From the NCBI RefSeq assembly GCF_026427775.1, contig NZ_CP044532.1, positions 2,914,001-2,978,000 on the forward strand: a stretch of DNA of 64,000 bases, given 5' to 3'. Position numbers and translations under genes: made by a program. Below are positions 1 to 7,842 of this stretch, piece by piece. This DNA is from Arthrobacter sp. CDRTa11 (lineage in GTDB: Bacteria; Actinomycetota; Actinomycetes; Actinomycetales; Micrococcaceae). The notes below the pieces were generated by a model, which was not told the origin of the DNA, did no database searches, and saw only the letters and a program-made list of their open reading frames with translations. Position 1 is the stretch's first letter. The number at the start of each line of letters is the position of its first letter.

Positions 1-313
1 GGTAACGTCGCTGCTGCAAAAGGAAGCGGCTAAGCGCCGTGACACCGCCCGGATTTACTCCGAGGCCGGCGAACCTGAACGGGCAGCAGCCGAAATCGCT
101 GAAGCTGAGGTCATTGAGGCGTATCTTCCGCAGGCCCTGACCCCAGCGGAAGTGGAAGCCATCGTGGATGAAACCATCGCAGAACTCACCGCCGAAGGGC
201 AGGCACCCACCTTGCGCCACATGGGCGCCGTCATGAAACCCGTTACCGCCAAGGTGGCAGGGCGCTTCGATGGCAAGGCCGTCAGCGAAATCGTCCGGAG
301 CCGCCTCACCTAA
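1..313 (+). CDS. GatB/YqeY domain protein, C-terminal part
   Basis: The reading frame is open from the window edge to a TAA at 311-313, so the N-terminus is missing. The visible 103 residues are helical and charged, and include AAEIAEAEVIEAYLPQALT and a MGAVMKPVTAKVAGRFDGK segment. These match the C-terminal part of the YqeY family, which shares the tail domain of the GatB amidotransferase subunit. The cellular role of stand-alone YqeY proteins is not settled; tRNA-dependent amidotransferase-like functions are only inferred from the fold. A terminator-like hairpin follows directly. Confidence 0.85.
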   Translation, partial: VTSLLQKEAAKRRDTARIYSEAGEPERAAAEIAEAEVIEAYLPQALTPAEVEAIVDETIAELTAEGQAPTLRHMGAVMKPVTAKVAGRFDGKAVSEIVRSRLT

Positions 314-319
314 AACGAA

Positions 320-348
320 AGGCACGTCCACTGTCAGTGGGCGTGCCT
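320..348. terminator. Hairpin after yqeY-like gene
   Basis: Arms of 14 bases (320-333 and 335-348) pair with a single G-T wobble, starting seven bases after the yqeY-like stop codon. There is no clear T-run. The hairpin lies between two convergent genes and could serve both strands. Confidence 0.6.
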
Positions 349-406
349 CATCGAATCGTGCGGGCGCCGGCGGTTTAAGCCGACAGTGGACTCCGGAGGT
401 CCGGAA

Positions 407-709
407 TCAGCCTTCGCAGTCGGTGCAGTAGCTGTGTCCATCTTTTTGCCGTGCAATCTGGGACCGGTGCCGCACCAGGAAGCAGGAGTAGCAGGTGAAC
501 TCGTCGTCTGCCTGGGGAATGACCTGCACGACCAGTTCCTCGGCGACAAATTCGCCTCCCGGAACGCCGGCGCCATCCAGCCCATCGGCCTCATCGAGTT
601 CGAGGACGACGCTGCGTGCGTCCGGTGCATTGGCGGACTGAAGCGCCTCCAGCGAGTTGTCCTGCGATTCCTTGACGTCGGAGCGGAGCTCGTCGTAATC
701 GGTTGCCAC
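407..709 (-). CDS. DUF4193 family protein
   Basis: This encodes a 100-residue protein starting at a GTG (707-709 on the + strand), beginning MATDYDELR and ending with CxxC-type pairs (CYSC and CTDCEG) that suggest a small zinc-binding module. The acidic N-terminal half and the C-terminal cysteine pairs fit the actinobacterial DUF4193 family, which is about this long. Function is unknown. It is transcribed toward the yqeY-like gene. No strong ribosome-binding site is seen. Confidence 0.8.
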   Translation of the reverse strand: MATDYDELRSDVKESQDNSLEALQSANAPDARSVVLELDEADGLDGAGVPGGEFVAEELVVQVIPQADDEFTCYSCFLVRHRSQIARQKDGHSYCTDCEG

Positions 710-1075
710 TTAGGTGTTTCTCTTTTCTTTGGTTCTGTCTGTCGCGTATGCAACGTACAGCATCAGGCTGGTATTCCCCAATAGGCAGCGACGATCATTT
801 GCACAAAGACACGTCCGGTTGGTGCTTTTGTGACCAATGGCACCGCTGGGAGACGAAATTCCGCGTCTTAAGGCGCGACTGGTGCGAGTTGCCGCCCAAT
901 TGTGACGCACAGGAGTCGGACGCGGCAAGAGTTTGTGCGTGCAGGGGATGGGAGGCTTTCCGCGACGGGATCGGCAGTGGCGCCCATGTGACGGACGCCA
1001 TGGCCAGGTTGCCCGGGCCAGGCCGGGCCGGCAGGTAACCTGTTCGTTCCGGCCACACCTTTAAAGGACACGAAT
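710..1075. other. Gene-free divergent intergenic region
   Basis: This 366-bp stretch separates the DUF4193 gene (left) from the lipoprotein nuclease gene (right). An open frame on the + strand across 703-1038 has no recognisable protein signature, and its composition looks non-coding. A loose inverted repeat, CAGGTT (1005-1010) and AACCTG (1037-1042), encloses a very GC-rich core just upstream of the nuclease gene and could be a hairpin. No clear promoter is identified. Confidence 0.5.
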
Positions 1076-1762
1076 ATCTCCAGCTTCCCCGTAAAAGCCC
1101 TGTCCCTATTCGTTGCAGCCCTGCTGACCGGCGGCCTGACCGGTTGCGAACCCGGCTCAACGAGGGGCACCGCCTACGCAGGGACAGAGGCGAAGGCCGG
1201 CGACGCCGCAGCCGCGCTTGCCCAATTGGAGACAATCCCAGTAAAGGGCCGTGCACCCAAGACCGGCTACAGCCGGGGCGAGTTTGGTCCGGCCTGGGCG
1301 GATGTGGACCGGAACGGCTGCGACACCCGCAACGACATCCTGGCCCGTGACCTCGTCGAAGAGACGTTTAAGGACGGGACCCACAATTGCGTTGTGCTGA
1401 CCGGAACGCTCCCCGACAAATACACAGGGAAGACCATAGCGTTCATCCGGGGAGCCGAGACAAGCTCCGAGGTCCAGATCGACCATCTTGTCCCGTTGTC
1501 GCTGGCATGGCAGACCGGTGCCCAGCAGATCAGCGAAGAAGAACGAAAACAATTTGCCAACGATCCCCTTAACCTGATGGCAGCGGACGGCCCGGCGAAC
1601 ATGTCCAAATCCGGCAAGGACGCCGCCACCTGGCTGCCGTCCAACAAATCGTTTCGCTGTGAGTACGTTGCCCGCCAGACGGCAGTCAAGGCCAAGTACA
1701 AGCTGTGGGTCACCAAGCCGGAGCATGACGCCATCGCCGGAATCCTGAACACCTGCCAATAG
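1076..1762 (+). CDS. HNH/DUF1524-type secreted lipoprotein nuclease
   Basis: The frame reads a classical lipoprotein signal: a basic start, the hydrophobic run ALSLFVAALLTGGLTGC with lipobox LTGC, then a mature region. That region carries IDHLVPLSLAW followed by NPLNL-like and NMSKSGKDAATWLP segments, as in HNH family (DUF1524-like) endonucleases that use the DH pair at the metal site. The protein is predicted to be anchored outside the membrane and to degrade or recycle DNA. No ATG, GTG or TTG exists in frame before a TTG at 1226, which would cut off the whole signal. A purine-rich AAAGGA at 1063-1068 lies 7 bases before an ATC at 1076, so ATC is proposed as start. The function is reasonably sure; the start is uncertain. 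Confidence 0.7.
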   Translation: MSSFPVKALSLFVAALLTGGLTGCEPGSTRGTAYAGTEAKAGDAAAALAQLETIPVKGRAPKTGYSRGEFGPAWADVDRNGCDTRNDILARDLVEETFKDGTHNCVVLTGTLPDKYTGKTIAFIRGAETSSEVQIDHLVPLSLAWQTGAQQISEEERKQFANDPLNLMAADGPANMSKSGKDAATWLPSNKSFRCEYVARQTAVKAKYKLWVTKPEHDAIAGILNTCQ

Positions 1763-1820
1763 GCTGTCTCCGCTTCGTCCCGGCTTTCAGGCTCTTATCC
1801 CTCCACCCGCAGACGACGTT

Positions 1821-2714
1821 TTAACCCGCCGGGTTAAGCCGCTTCGGAAAAGCAACCCGGTCAAGGTCGTTGGCAATCACCACTGTTGCTCCTCCGGCAC
1901 GTGCCCTGGCCTGTGCTGCCAGTAAGCCAACGTCTGGGTAGCGGGCGGAGAAGTGGGTCAGGACCAGAGTGCGGACGCGGCCAGCGGCCGCCAAAGCGCC
2001 GGCCTGCCCTGCGGTGAGATGCCGGTACTGCGTTGCCAGGTCAACCTCGGCGTCGCTGAACGTGGACTCGGCCACCAGCAGGTCCGCGCCCTCGGCAAGG
2101 TCTTCGGCGCCGGCACAGGGTGCCGTATCCATCACAAAGGCGAAGCGTTGGCCCCGCCGCGGAACACTTACATCCTTTATATGTAAGGAACCAAGGCTGC
2201 CCTCGCGCTGCAGGCGGCCGACGTCGGGCCCGCTGATCCCTGCCTGTTCGAGCCGCTCCGGGAGCAGCGTATGCCCATCCGGTTCCACGAGCCGGTACCC
2301 GTATGTTTCGATCCTGTGGTTCAACGGGCGTATCTCCAGTCCGGGGGCCACGGTGCAACTGCCGGCATGCGGGTGCAACTGCAGGTCAAGGCCCGGCGGA
2401 GCAAGGGAAACGAGGGCCCGGACTGCGTCCCCGCCTGAAGCCGGAAAATGCAGGTGGACGGGATGCTTCACGCCGTCCAGGACCATCCGGGAAAGTACGC
2501 CGGGAAGCCCAAAGCAATGGTCACCGTGGACATGCGTCAGGCAGATCCGGTTGATCTGGTGGGCCGAAACACCAGCAAACATCATCTGGCGCTGCGATCC
2601 CTCACCAGGATCAAACAGTAAACCTTCGCCGTCCCACAGCAGGAAATAGCCGTTGTGGTTTCGGGACCGGGTGGGGACCTGGGAGGCTGTGCCCAGGACG
2701 ACGAATTCACGCAT
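1821..2714 (-). CDS. rnz: Ribonuclease Z
   Basis: This 297-residue metallo-beta-lactamase fold protein matches the short form of RNase Z, the endonuclease that removes 3' trailers from pre-tRNAs lacking an encoded CCA. Visible metal ligands include the THVHGDH motif (H61, H63, D65, H66), the later DTAPC aspartate and the LTHFSARY histidine near the C-terminus. The substrate link fits this window, where tRNA-Leu has no encoded CCA. It is convergent with the nuclease gene. A 7-bp palindrome at 1821-1837 overlaps its stop codon. Confidence 0.93.
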   Translation of the reverse strand: MREFVVLGTASQVPTRSRNHNGYFLLWDGEGLLFDPGEGSQRQMMFAGVSAHQINRICLTHVHGDHCFGLPGVLSRMVLDGVKHPVHLHFPASGGDAVRALVSLAPPGLDLQLHPHAGSCTVAPGLEIRPLNHRIETYGYRLVEPDGHTLLPERLEQAGISGPDVGRLQREGSLGSLHIKDVSVPRRGQRFAFVMDTAPCAGAEDLAEGADLLVAESTFSDAEVDLATQYRHLTAGQAGALAAAGRVRTLVLTHFSARYPDVGLLAAQARARAGGATVVIANDLDRVAFPKRLNPAG

Positions 2715-2849
2715 GAAACTGAGTGTGCCACGCGACTGGACCAGCGACAGGTGGTCACGGGATGAACTTTCTCCATCGAAAGTACATTTAGGGCCCTGTT
2801 GGTCCTAGTATTGGGACGTCTCATCACTCTTACATCCGGGGGAAATACC

Positions 2850-3338
2850 TTGAGTTATCCGCAACAACAACAGCAACAGCCGTTCCTGCAGGCCGGCGAG
2901 CCGCCGCTTTGGGCACCGTATTACGGTGCGCCGTTGCCGGTAGCGGTGAAGCGTTTCTTCAAGAAGTACGCAACGTTCTCCGGCCGGGCCAGCCGCAGCG
3001 AGTACTGGTGGTGGACTCTCGTCTCCGTCGGTGTCAGCATCATCCTGCAGATCGTTGCGGGCATTATGGGGGCTGCCGGAGCGACCGTTACGGCAGACGG
3101 GACGGCCGTCCCGGGGGCAGGAGCAGTTCCTGTCTACATTGTCTTGGTAATCTGGGGCCTCGCCACCATTGTTCCGTCGCTGGCGCTGGCGGTCCGCCGC
3201 CTCCACGATGCCAACCTCACTGGTTGGCTGCTCCTCGTGGTGCTCGTTCCGTTCGTGGGTGCAATTGCCTTGCTGGTGATGACCATCCTGGCTTCCAAGC
3301 CTGAAGGCCAGCGGTTCGACCAGCCAGGCAGCGTGTAG
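2850..3338 (+). CDS. DUF805 family membrane protein
   Basis: A 162-residue protein from a TTG start at 2850, preceded by a GGGGGA ribosome-binding site. The N-terminus is a glutamine run and a proline-rich stretch. The DUF805 domain follows: a FFKKYATFSGRASRSEYWWW segment, two or three hydrophobic helices, and the AVRRLHDANLTGW motif typical of the family. It is an inner-membrane protein of unknown function. An upstream ATG at 2799 is in frame but would place non-conserved residues before the usual N-terminus. Confidence 0.85.
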   Translation: MSYPQQQQQQPFLQAGEPPLWAPYYGAPLPVAVKRFFKKYATFSGRASRSEYWWWTLVSVGVSIILQIVAGIMGAAGATVTADGTAVPGAGAVPVYIVLVIWGLATIVPSLALAVRRLHDANLTGWLLLVVLVPFVGAIALLVMTILASKPEGQRFDQPGSV

Positions 3339-3376
3339 TAGCCAGTGGCACCATTGGTCAGCTCAACGTGACCGAC

Positions 3377-3419
3377 CAACAGAAGAACCCGCCGTCATGC
3401 ACGGCGGGTTCTTCTGTTG
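3377..3419. terminator. Perfect 19-bp hairpin terminator
   Basis: Arms 3377-3395 and 3401-3419 pair perfectly over 19 bp with a 5-base loop, 39 bases after the DUF805 stop codon. The arms are symmetric, with A-rich and T-rich flanks inside the stem, so the hairpin may work in both directions. Confidence 0.75.
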
Positions 3420-3498
3420 CGGGGGAGAAGTTGCCTAAGCCACGGGCGTGAGCAACATCACCTCCGCGAGTGAATGCCGCCGGTTTGCGGGTCCACGA

Positions 3499-3533
3499 AA
3501 AAGCCCCTGGAATCAGTGGATTCCAGGGGCTTT
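3499..3533 (-). terminator. Terminator of tRNA-Leu
   Basis: An inverted repeat of 14 bases (AAAGCCCCTGGAAT and its complement) sits 8 bases beyond the 3' end of the tRNA on the minus strand. It ends in a short T-run in that direction. Confidence 0.75.
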
Positions 3534-3541
3534 CCCTTGTG

Positions 3542-3624
3542 TGCGCGGAGGGGGACTTGAACCCCCACCCCCTTTCGAGGACTAGCACCTCAAGCTAGCG
3601 CGTCTGCCATTCCGCCACCCGCGC
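3542..3624 (-). tRNA. tRNA-Leu (anticodon GAG)
   Basis: Reading the minus strand, GCGCGGG at the 5' end pairs with TCCGCGC at the 3' end, with A as discriminator. The anticodon stem CTAGC/GCTAG holds a 7-base loop TTGAGGT, which gives anticodon GAG. A long variable arm and a GGTTCAAGTC T-loop are present, as expected for a class II leucine tRNA. CCA is not encoded, so RNase Z-type processing plus CCA addition is expected. Confidence 0.95.
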
Positions 3625-3798
3625 AGGTGGTATTTCGGACAACGTTTCCGCCTTTCAGCGGTTCGCTTTTCTCCGAAGCAGCGAGAAAAACTCTAACACG
3701 AACTCTACGGAAAGATGGAATCGGGGCGAGTGGGTAGGCTGATGGCAAGCGAGTCGCCCTGGTTCTTAGCAGCCGTTCCCCCGTAAGAGGAGAAATCG

Positions 3799-5103
3799 AT
3801 GTCTGACGTCCGTCCCGAGGATGAAGTTGTAGGGATCTGCCAGGACCTCATCCGGATAGATACTTCAAACTATGGCGACGGCTCAGGGCCGGGGGAGCGG
3901 GCCGCGGCGGAATATACGGCTGCATTGATCGAAGAAGTGGGCCTGACTGCTGAGATCTTCGAATCCGCTCCCGGCCGCGCCAATGTGGTCACGCGGATGG
4001 CCGGCGAGGATCCGTCGGCAAGCGCACTGGTGGTGCACGGGCACCTGGACGTTGTTCCCGCGTTGAGGGACCAGTGGTCGGTGGATCCCTTCGGTGCCGA
4101 ACTTCGGGATGGCCTGATCTGGGGCAGGGGTGCGGTGGACATGAAGGACATGGACGCCATGATCCTCTCCGTTATGCGGGGCTTGGCGCGCACAGGACGA
4201 AAGCCCAAGAGGGACATAGTTTTTGCCTTCTTTGCCGATGAGGAAGCCGGCGGTGAGTACGGAGCCCGGTATGCAGTGGACAAGCGTCCCGAGCTCTTCG
4301 AGGGCGCCACCGAAGCCATCTCAGAAGTGGGCGGCTTCTCGGCGACCATTGGCGGCCAGCGCACGTACCTGCTGCAGACCGCAGAAAAAGGCATTTCCTG
4401 GCTGCGCCTGGTGGCCCACGGACGCGCCGGGCACGGGTCCCAGATCAGCACGGACAATGCCATCACACGGCTGGCGGCAGCCGTGACCCGCATCGGCGAG
4501 TACAAGTGGCCGATTGAGCTGACACCCACCACCCGCCAGTTCCTGGACGGTGTTACTGAGCTCACAGGAGTCGAGTTCGATGCCGACAATCCGGACCTCC
4601 TGTTGAACCAGCTCGGAACGGTGGCACGGTTCGTCGGCGCCACCCTGCAAAACACCACCAACCCCACCCTCCTGAAGGGGGGCTACAAGCACAACGTCAT
4701 TCCCGAGTCAGCGGAGGCCCTGGTGGATTGCCGGACCCTGCCGGGACAGCAGGAACATGTCCTCGAGATCGTCCGTGACCTCGCCGGAGCGGGCGTCGAG
4801 GTCAGCTATGTCCACTCGGACGTCTCCCTGGAGGTTCCCTTCGCGGGCAACCTTGTGGATTCCATGATCGACGCCCTGCATTCCGAGGATCCCGGCGCCA
4901 AGGTGCTCCCGTACACACTCTCGGGTGGGACCGACAACAAGTCCCTGAGCAGGCTGGGGATCACCGGCTACGGCTTCGCGCCGCTGCAGCTGCCCGATGA
5001 GCTGGACTTCACCGGGATGTTCCACGGAGTGGACGAGCGTGTCCCTGCCGATTCACTCAAATTCGGCGCCCGGGTGCTTAACACCCTGCTCACCAACTAC
5101 TGA
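3799..5103 (+). CDS. M20/M25/M40 family metallopeptidase
   Basis: A 434-residue protein with the di-zinc aminoacylase/carboxypeptidase signature. HGHLDVVP holds H82 and D84, GRGAVDMKD holds the bridging D114, and FFADEEAGG holds the general base E148 and metal ligand E149. It should hydrolyse peptide or N-acyl amino acid bonds in the cytoplasm; the substrate cannot be read from sequence. A strong AGAGGAGAAA ribosome-binding site precedes the ATG. The next gene starts 11 bases downstream, so the two may be co-transcribed. Confidence 0.92.
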   Translation: MSDVRPEDEVVGICQDLIRIDTSNYGDGSGPGERAAAEYTAALIEEVGLTAEIFESAPGRANVVTRMAGEDPSASALVVHGHLDVVPALRDQWSVDPFGAELRDGLIWGRGAVDMKDMDAMILSVMRGLARTGRKPKRDIVFAFFADEEAGGEYGARYAVDKRPELFEGATEAISEVGGFSATIGGQRTYLLQTAEKGISWLRLVAHGRAGHGSQISTDNAITRLAAAVTRIGEYKWPIELTPTTRQFLDGVTELTGVEFDADNPDLLLNQLGTVARFVGATLQNTTNPTLLKGGYKHNVIPESAEALVDCRTLPGQQEHVLEIVRDLAGAGVEVSYVHSDVSLEVPFAGNLVDSMIDALHSEDPGAKVLPYTLSGGTDNKSLSRLGITGYGFAPLQLPDELDFTGMFHGVDERVPADSLKFGARVLNTLLTNY

Positions 5104-5114
5104 GCAGGCCACGT

Positions 5115-6275
5115 ATGACGCCGGAAGAAATCCTGCCCCAGGCGCTGCTGGAGCGCATCCGCGGCCGGGCCGCCGGCTATGACCGTGATAACGCCTTTTT
5201 CCATGAGGATCTGGCGGAACTGGCCGCAGCGGGGTACCTCAAGCTCTTTGTCCCTGCAGCCGACGGCGGTGCGGGGTTGGGGCTTGAAGCGGCGGCACAG
5301 TGCCAGCGGAGGCTGGCAACGGCTGCGCCTGCCACCGCACTGGCGGTCAACATGCATTTGGTGTGGACCGGCGTCGCACACGTCCTGGCCGAGAGAGGCG
5401 ACCACTCACTGGACTTCGTCCTCAAGGAGGCCGCGAACGGCGAAATCTTTGCCTTCGGCAATTCTGAGGCAGGTAACGATTCAGTCCTCTTCGATTCGCG
5501 GACCGTGGCCACGCCACTGCCCGGTGGCGGCTACAGGTTCACCGGGGCAAAGATCTTCACCAGCCTTTCCCCGGCGTGGACCAGGCTGGGGATCTTCGGA
5601 AAGGATGAAGGCGCACGCGGCGGAGAGGGAGAACTGATCCACGGGTTCATCACCCGTGAGACCCCGGGCTACACAATCCTGGACGACTGGAACACGCTCG
5701 GGATGCGGGCCAGCCAGTCCAACACAACAGTCCTGAACGCCGCCGAAGTCCCCGCTGACCGGATCTTCCGCAGGCTGCCCGTCGGGCCGAATGCCGACCC
5801 GTTGATCTTCGCCATTTTCGCCTGCTTTGAATCACTCCTCGCCGCCGTGTACACCGGCCTTGGAGAGCGCGCCCTGGATCTGGCCGTGGAGGCCGTCAAG
5901 CGCCGCACCTCCTTCAAGAACGGTGGCCGCAGCTATGCCCAGGATCCCGACATCCGCTGGAAAGTGGCAGAGGCCGCCATGGCCATGGACAATCTCTACC
6001 CCCAGCTCCTGATGGTGACGCGTGACGTTGACAGCCGTGTGGACCACGGGCCGCAGTGGTTCCCCAAGCTCGTCGGACTGAAAATCAACGCCACAGAGAC
6101 CGCCCGCCGGGTGGTTGACCTTGCCATCAGGGTCAGCGGAGGCTCAAGTTACTTCCAGGGCAGTGAACTGGAGCGCCTGTACCGCGACGTTCTCGCCGGG
6201 ATGTTCCACCCCTCCGATGACGAATCAGCGCACAATACAGTGGCGAATGCCTGGCTTGGCCCCCTGGAACAATAA
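5115..6275 (+). CDS. Acyl-CoA dehydrogenase family protein
   Basis: A 386-residue flavoprotein of the acyl-CoA dehydrogenase superfamily. It has the N-terminal helical domain, a central beta domain with FAFGNSEAGND and TGAKIFTSLSP (the FAD/substrate segment), and a C-terminal helical domain ending GGSSYFQGSELERLYRDVLAGMFHPSDDE. The usual catalytic glutamate is not obvious at either classic position. This subfamily is often annotated as a dehydrogenase or a related flavin monooxygenase, and the exact reaction is unknown. It follows the M20 peptidase gene closely, which suggests an operon. Confidence 0.85.
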   Translation: MTPEEILPQALLERIRGRAAGYDRDNAFFHEDLAELAAAGYLKLFVPAADGGAGLGLEAAAQCQRRLATAAPATALAVNMHLVWTGVAHVLAERGDHSLDFVLKEAANGEIFAFGNSEAGNDSVLFDSRTVATPLPGGGYRFTGAKIFTSLSPAWTRLGIFGKDEGARGGEGELIHGFITRETPGYTILDDWNTLGMRASQSNTTVLNAAEVPADRIFRRLPVGPNADPLIFAIFACFESLLAAVYTGLGERALDLAVEAVKRRTSFKNGGRSYAQDPDIRWKVAEAAMAMDNLYPQLLMVTRDVDSRVDHGPQWFPKLVGLKINATETARRVVDLAIRVSGGSSYFQGSELERLYRDVLAGMFHPSDDESAHNTVANAWLGPLEQ

Positions 6276-6284
6276 TGGTTGGGG

Positions 6285-6518
6285 CTAGACAGTCCGTTGA
6301 ACCTGCATGACCCTGCGCCGGAGCCAAAAGCGGCGTCCTCCACCGAGGTAGAGCTTGCTGCGCTCGAGTTCCCACTTGCCGTACTCGGAGTGCTCCGCGA
6401 GCCGGCGCCGTGCCTCACGCAGTGAATCGTCAGGGCTTACCGTCAGTACGAGGTACTCGTACTGCCTCAAATAGTCCCGTTCCCGGTGGACGGAGCTGGT
6501 GAGAAATTGTTCCTTCAT
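6285..6518 (-). CDS. DUF5703 family protein
   Basis: A 77-residue basic protein with QYEYLVLTVSPDDSLREARR followed by YGKWELERSKLYLGGGRRFWLRR, which is the DUF5703 pattern conserved in actinobacteria. The function is unknown. The ATG at 6518 is preceded by a GGAGAG ribosome-binding site. A longer reading to 6614 would overlap the divergent gene at 6558 and is not preferred. Confidence 0.85.
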   Translation of the reverse strand: MKEQFLTSSVHRERDYLRQYEYLVLTVSPDDSLREARRRLAEHSEYGKWELERSKLYLGGGRRFWLRRRVMQVQRTV

Positions 6519-6557
6519 TGCTCTCCATTCTCGTCCATTTCCAGCTAACGTGAAGTC

Positions 6558-6824
6558 ATGAGCATCGATCCGCGTGTCGCGCTTCAGTCCTTGACCGCTG
6601 CCTTGGAAGAACACCTTATCGCAGCCTCCAACCGGCGAGGCGATGGCGACCCCACAGTGGAAGCAGCTTTTTTCGCTGTTGCCGATGCCTTCGAAGTTTA
6701 CGAGGACGCACTCTACGAGGCGTACAACGAAGTGACGCCGCTGCAGGTGTTTGACGACGAGGAAGATGAAGAGGAAGACGGCGTCCTGGACGACGACGAG
6801 GACCTGGAAATCGTCGAGGAGTAA
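6558..6824 (+). CDS. Small acidic conserved protein
   Basis: An 88-residue protein. Residues 1-60 are predicted helical (LQSLTAALEEHLIAASNRRG, then FFAVADAFEVYEDALYEAYNE). The last 25 residues are almost entirely Asp and Glu (DDEEDEEEDGVLDDDEDLE). I do not recognise a named domain. The acidic tail suggests a binding partner that is basic or nucleic-acid associated, but that is inference. It is divergent from the DUF5703 gene with a 39-base gap. Confidence 0.75.
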   Translation: MSIDPRVALQSLTAALEEHLIAASNRRGDGDPTVEAAFFAVADAFEVYEDALYEAYNEVTPLQVFDDEEDEEEDGVLDDDEDLEIVEE

Positions 6825-6855
6825 CGTCCGCCGGTTGCAGCAAATGCCGGCAGGA

Positions 6856-7815
6856 TCAGGACGGTTCTGAAACGTCCTCGAGGGCGCGGGAAATCTCCGG
6901 CGGCAAGGGTGTCAGCTGGGCATCAAGGATCTCTTTAAGCTGGACAGGCGTCCGGGGGCCCACCATCGCTGTGGCAACCCCGTGTTGGGAAAGCAGCCAG
7001 CTGAGGGAGACATCCAGCGGTGTGCGGCCCAACCCCTTGGCAGCCATGGCCACCGCTTCCACCACACGGGACGGCTTCTCTGCCAGGTACGGTTCAACGT
7101 AGGGCGCAAGGATGGAGTGTGCGGCCCGGGAGTCGCCAGGGATGTTGCCCCGGTACTTGCCCGTGAGGACACCCCGGCCCAGCGGGGCCCATGCCATCAG
7201 GCCCAGACCTGCGTCCTCCACTGCGGGAATGAGCTCCTCTTCCGCCTTCCGCTGAAGCAGCGAATATTCTGACTGCGCAGCCACCAGTGGAAACCCGGCC
7301 ACGGCGGCGGCCTTGGCAGTTTGCCAGCCGTTGAAGTTTGAGACGCCCGCATACCTGGCCCGCCCGGTCCGCAGGGCGAATTCGAGGGCCGAGAGGGTTT
7401 CCTCCAACGGGACGTTGGCGTCCCATGCCTGCGCAAACCAAATATCCACGTAGTCAGTCCCGAGCCTTGCCAGGCTGGCGTCCAGCCCGGACAGCAGCGC
7501 GTTCCGTGAGGTGTCCACTGTGCGCCGGCCGTCCGACGTCGACATCCCGGCTTTGGTGGCGATGGAGACTTCGGTCCGGGAGACAACATCCCCCAGCAGC
7601 GATCCGATCATCGCCTCTGCGCGGCCGTCCGCATAGGACGCTGCCGTGTCGATGTGCTTGCCACCGGCACTGACGAAAGCGCGCAGCAGGTCCGTGGCGT
7701 CCTGTTCATCGGTATCGCCTGCCCAGGACATGGTGCCCAGGGTAAGGGCGGAGACCCGCAATCCACTGTTGCCGACATAACGCTGCTGCATAGCAGCAAG
7801 CTTACGGGGAATCAT
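6856..7815 (-). CDS. Aldo/keto reductase with altered catalytic tetrad
   Basis: A 319-residue TIM-barrel oxidoreductase expected to use NADPH. The Asp, Tyr and Lys of the AKR tetrad are visible at D56 (HIDTAAS), Y61 and K88 (ATKAG). The position that normally holds the catalytic His is Q129 (DIWFAQAWD instead of the usual YQIHxWD pattern). SNFNGWQ and the nucleotide-binding VGPRTPVQL segment are present near the expected places. It is divergent from uppP with a 27-bp gap. The substrate is unknown. Confidence 0.9.
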   Translation of the reverse strand: MIPRKLAAMQQRYVGNSGLRVSALTLGTMSWAGDTDEQDATDLLRAFVSAGGKHIDTAASYADGRAEAMIGSLLGDVVSRTEVSIATKAGMSTSDGRRTVDTSRNALLSGLDASLARLGTDYVDIWFAQAWDANVPLEETLSALEFALRTGRARYAGVSNFNGWQTAKAAAVAGFPLVAAQSEYSLLQRKAEEELIPAVEDAGLGLMAWAPLGRGVLTGKYRGNIPGDSRAAHSILAPYVEPYLAEKPSRVVEAVAMAAKGLGRTPLDVSLSWLLSQHGVATAMVGPRTPVQLKEILDAQLTPLPPEISRALEDVSEPS

Positions 7816-7842
7816 CAGGGTCCATGACGTAGGGTCTTTACC

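Noticed and set aside
703..1038. Open reading frame of 111 residues on the + strand
   Set aside because: Its composition (many Arg, Cys and Trp) and its overlap with the DUF4193 start point to chance; no domain or ribosome-binding site is seen.
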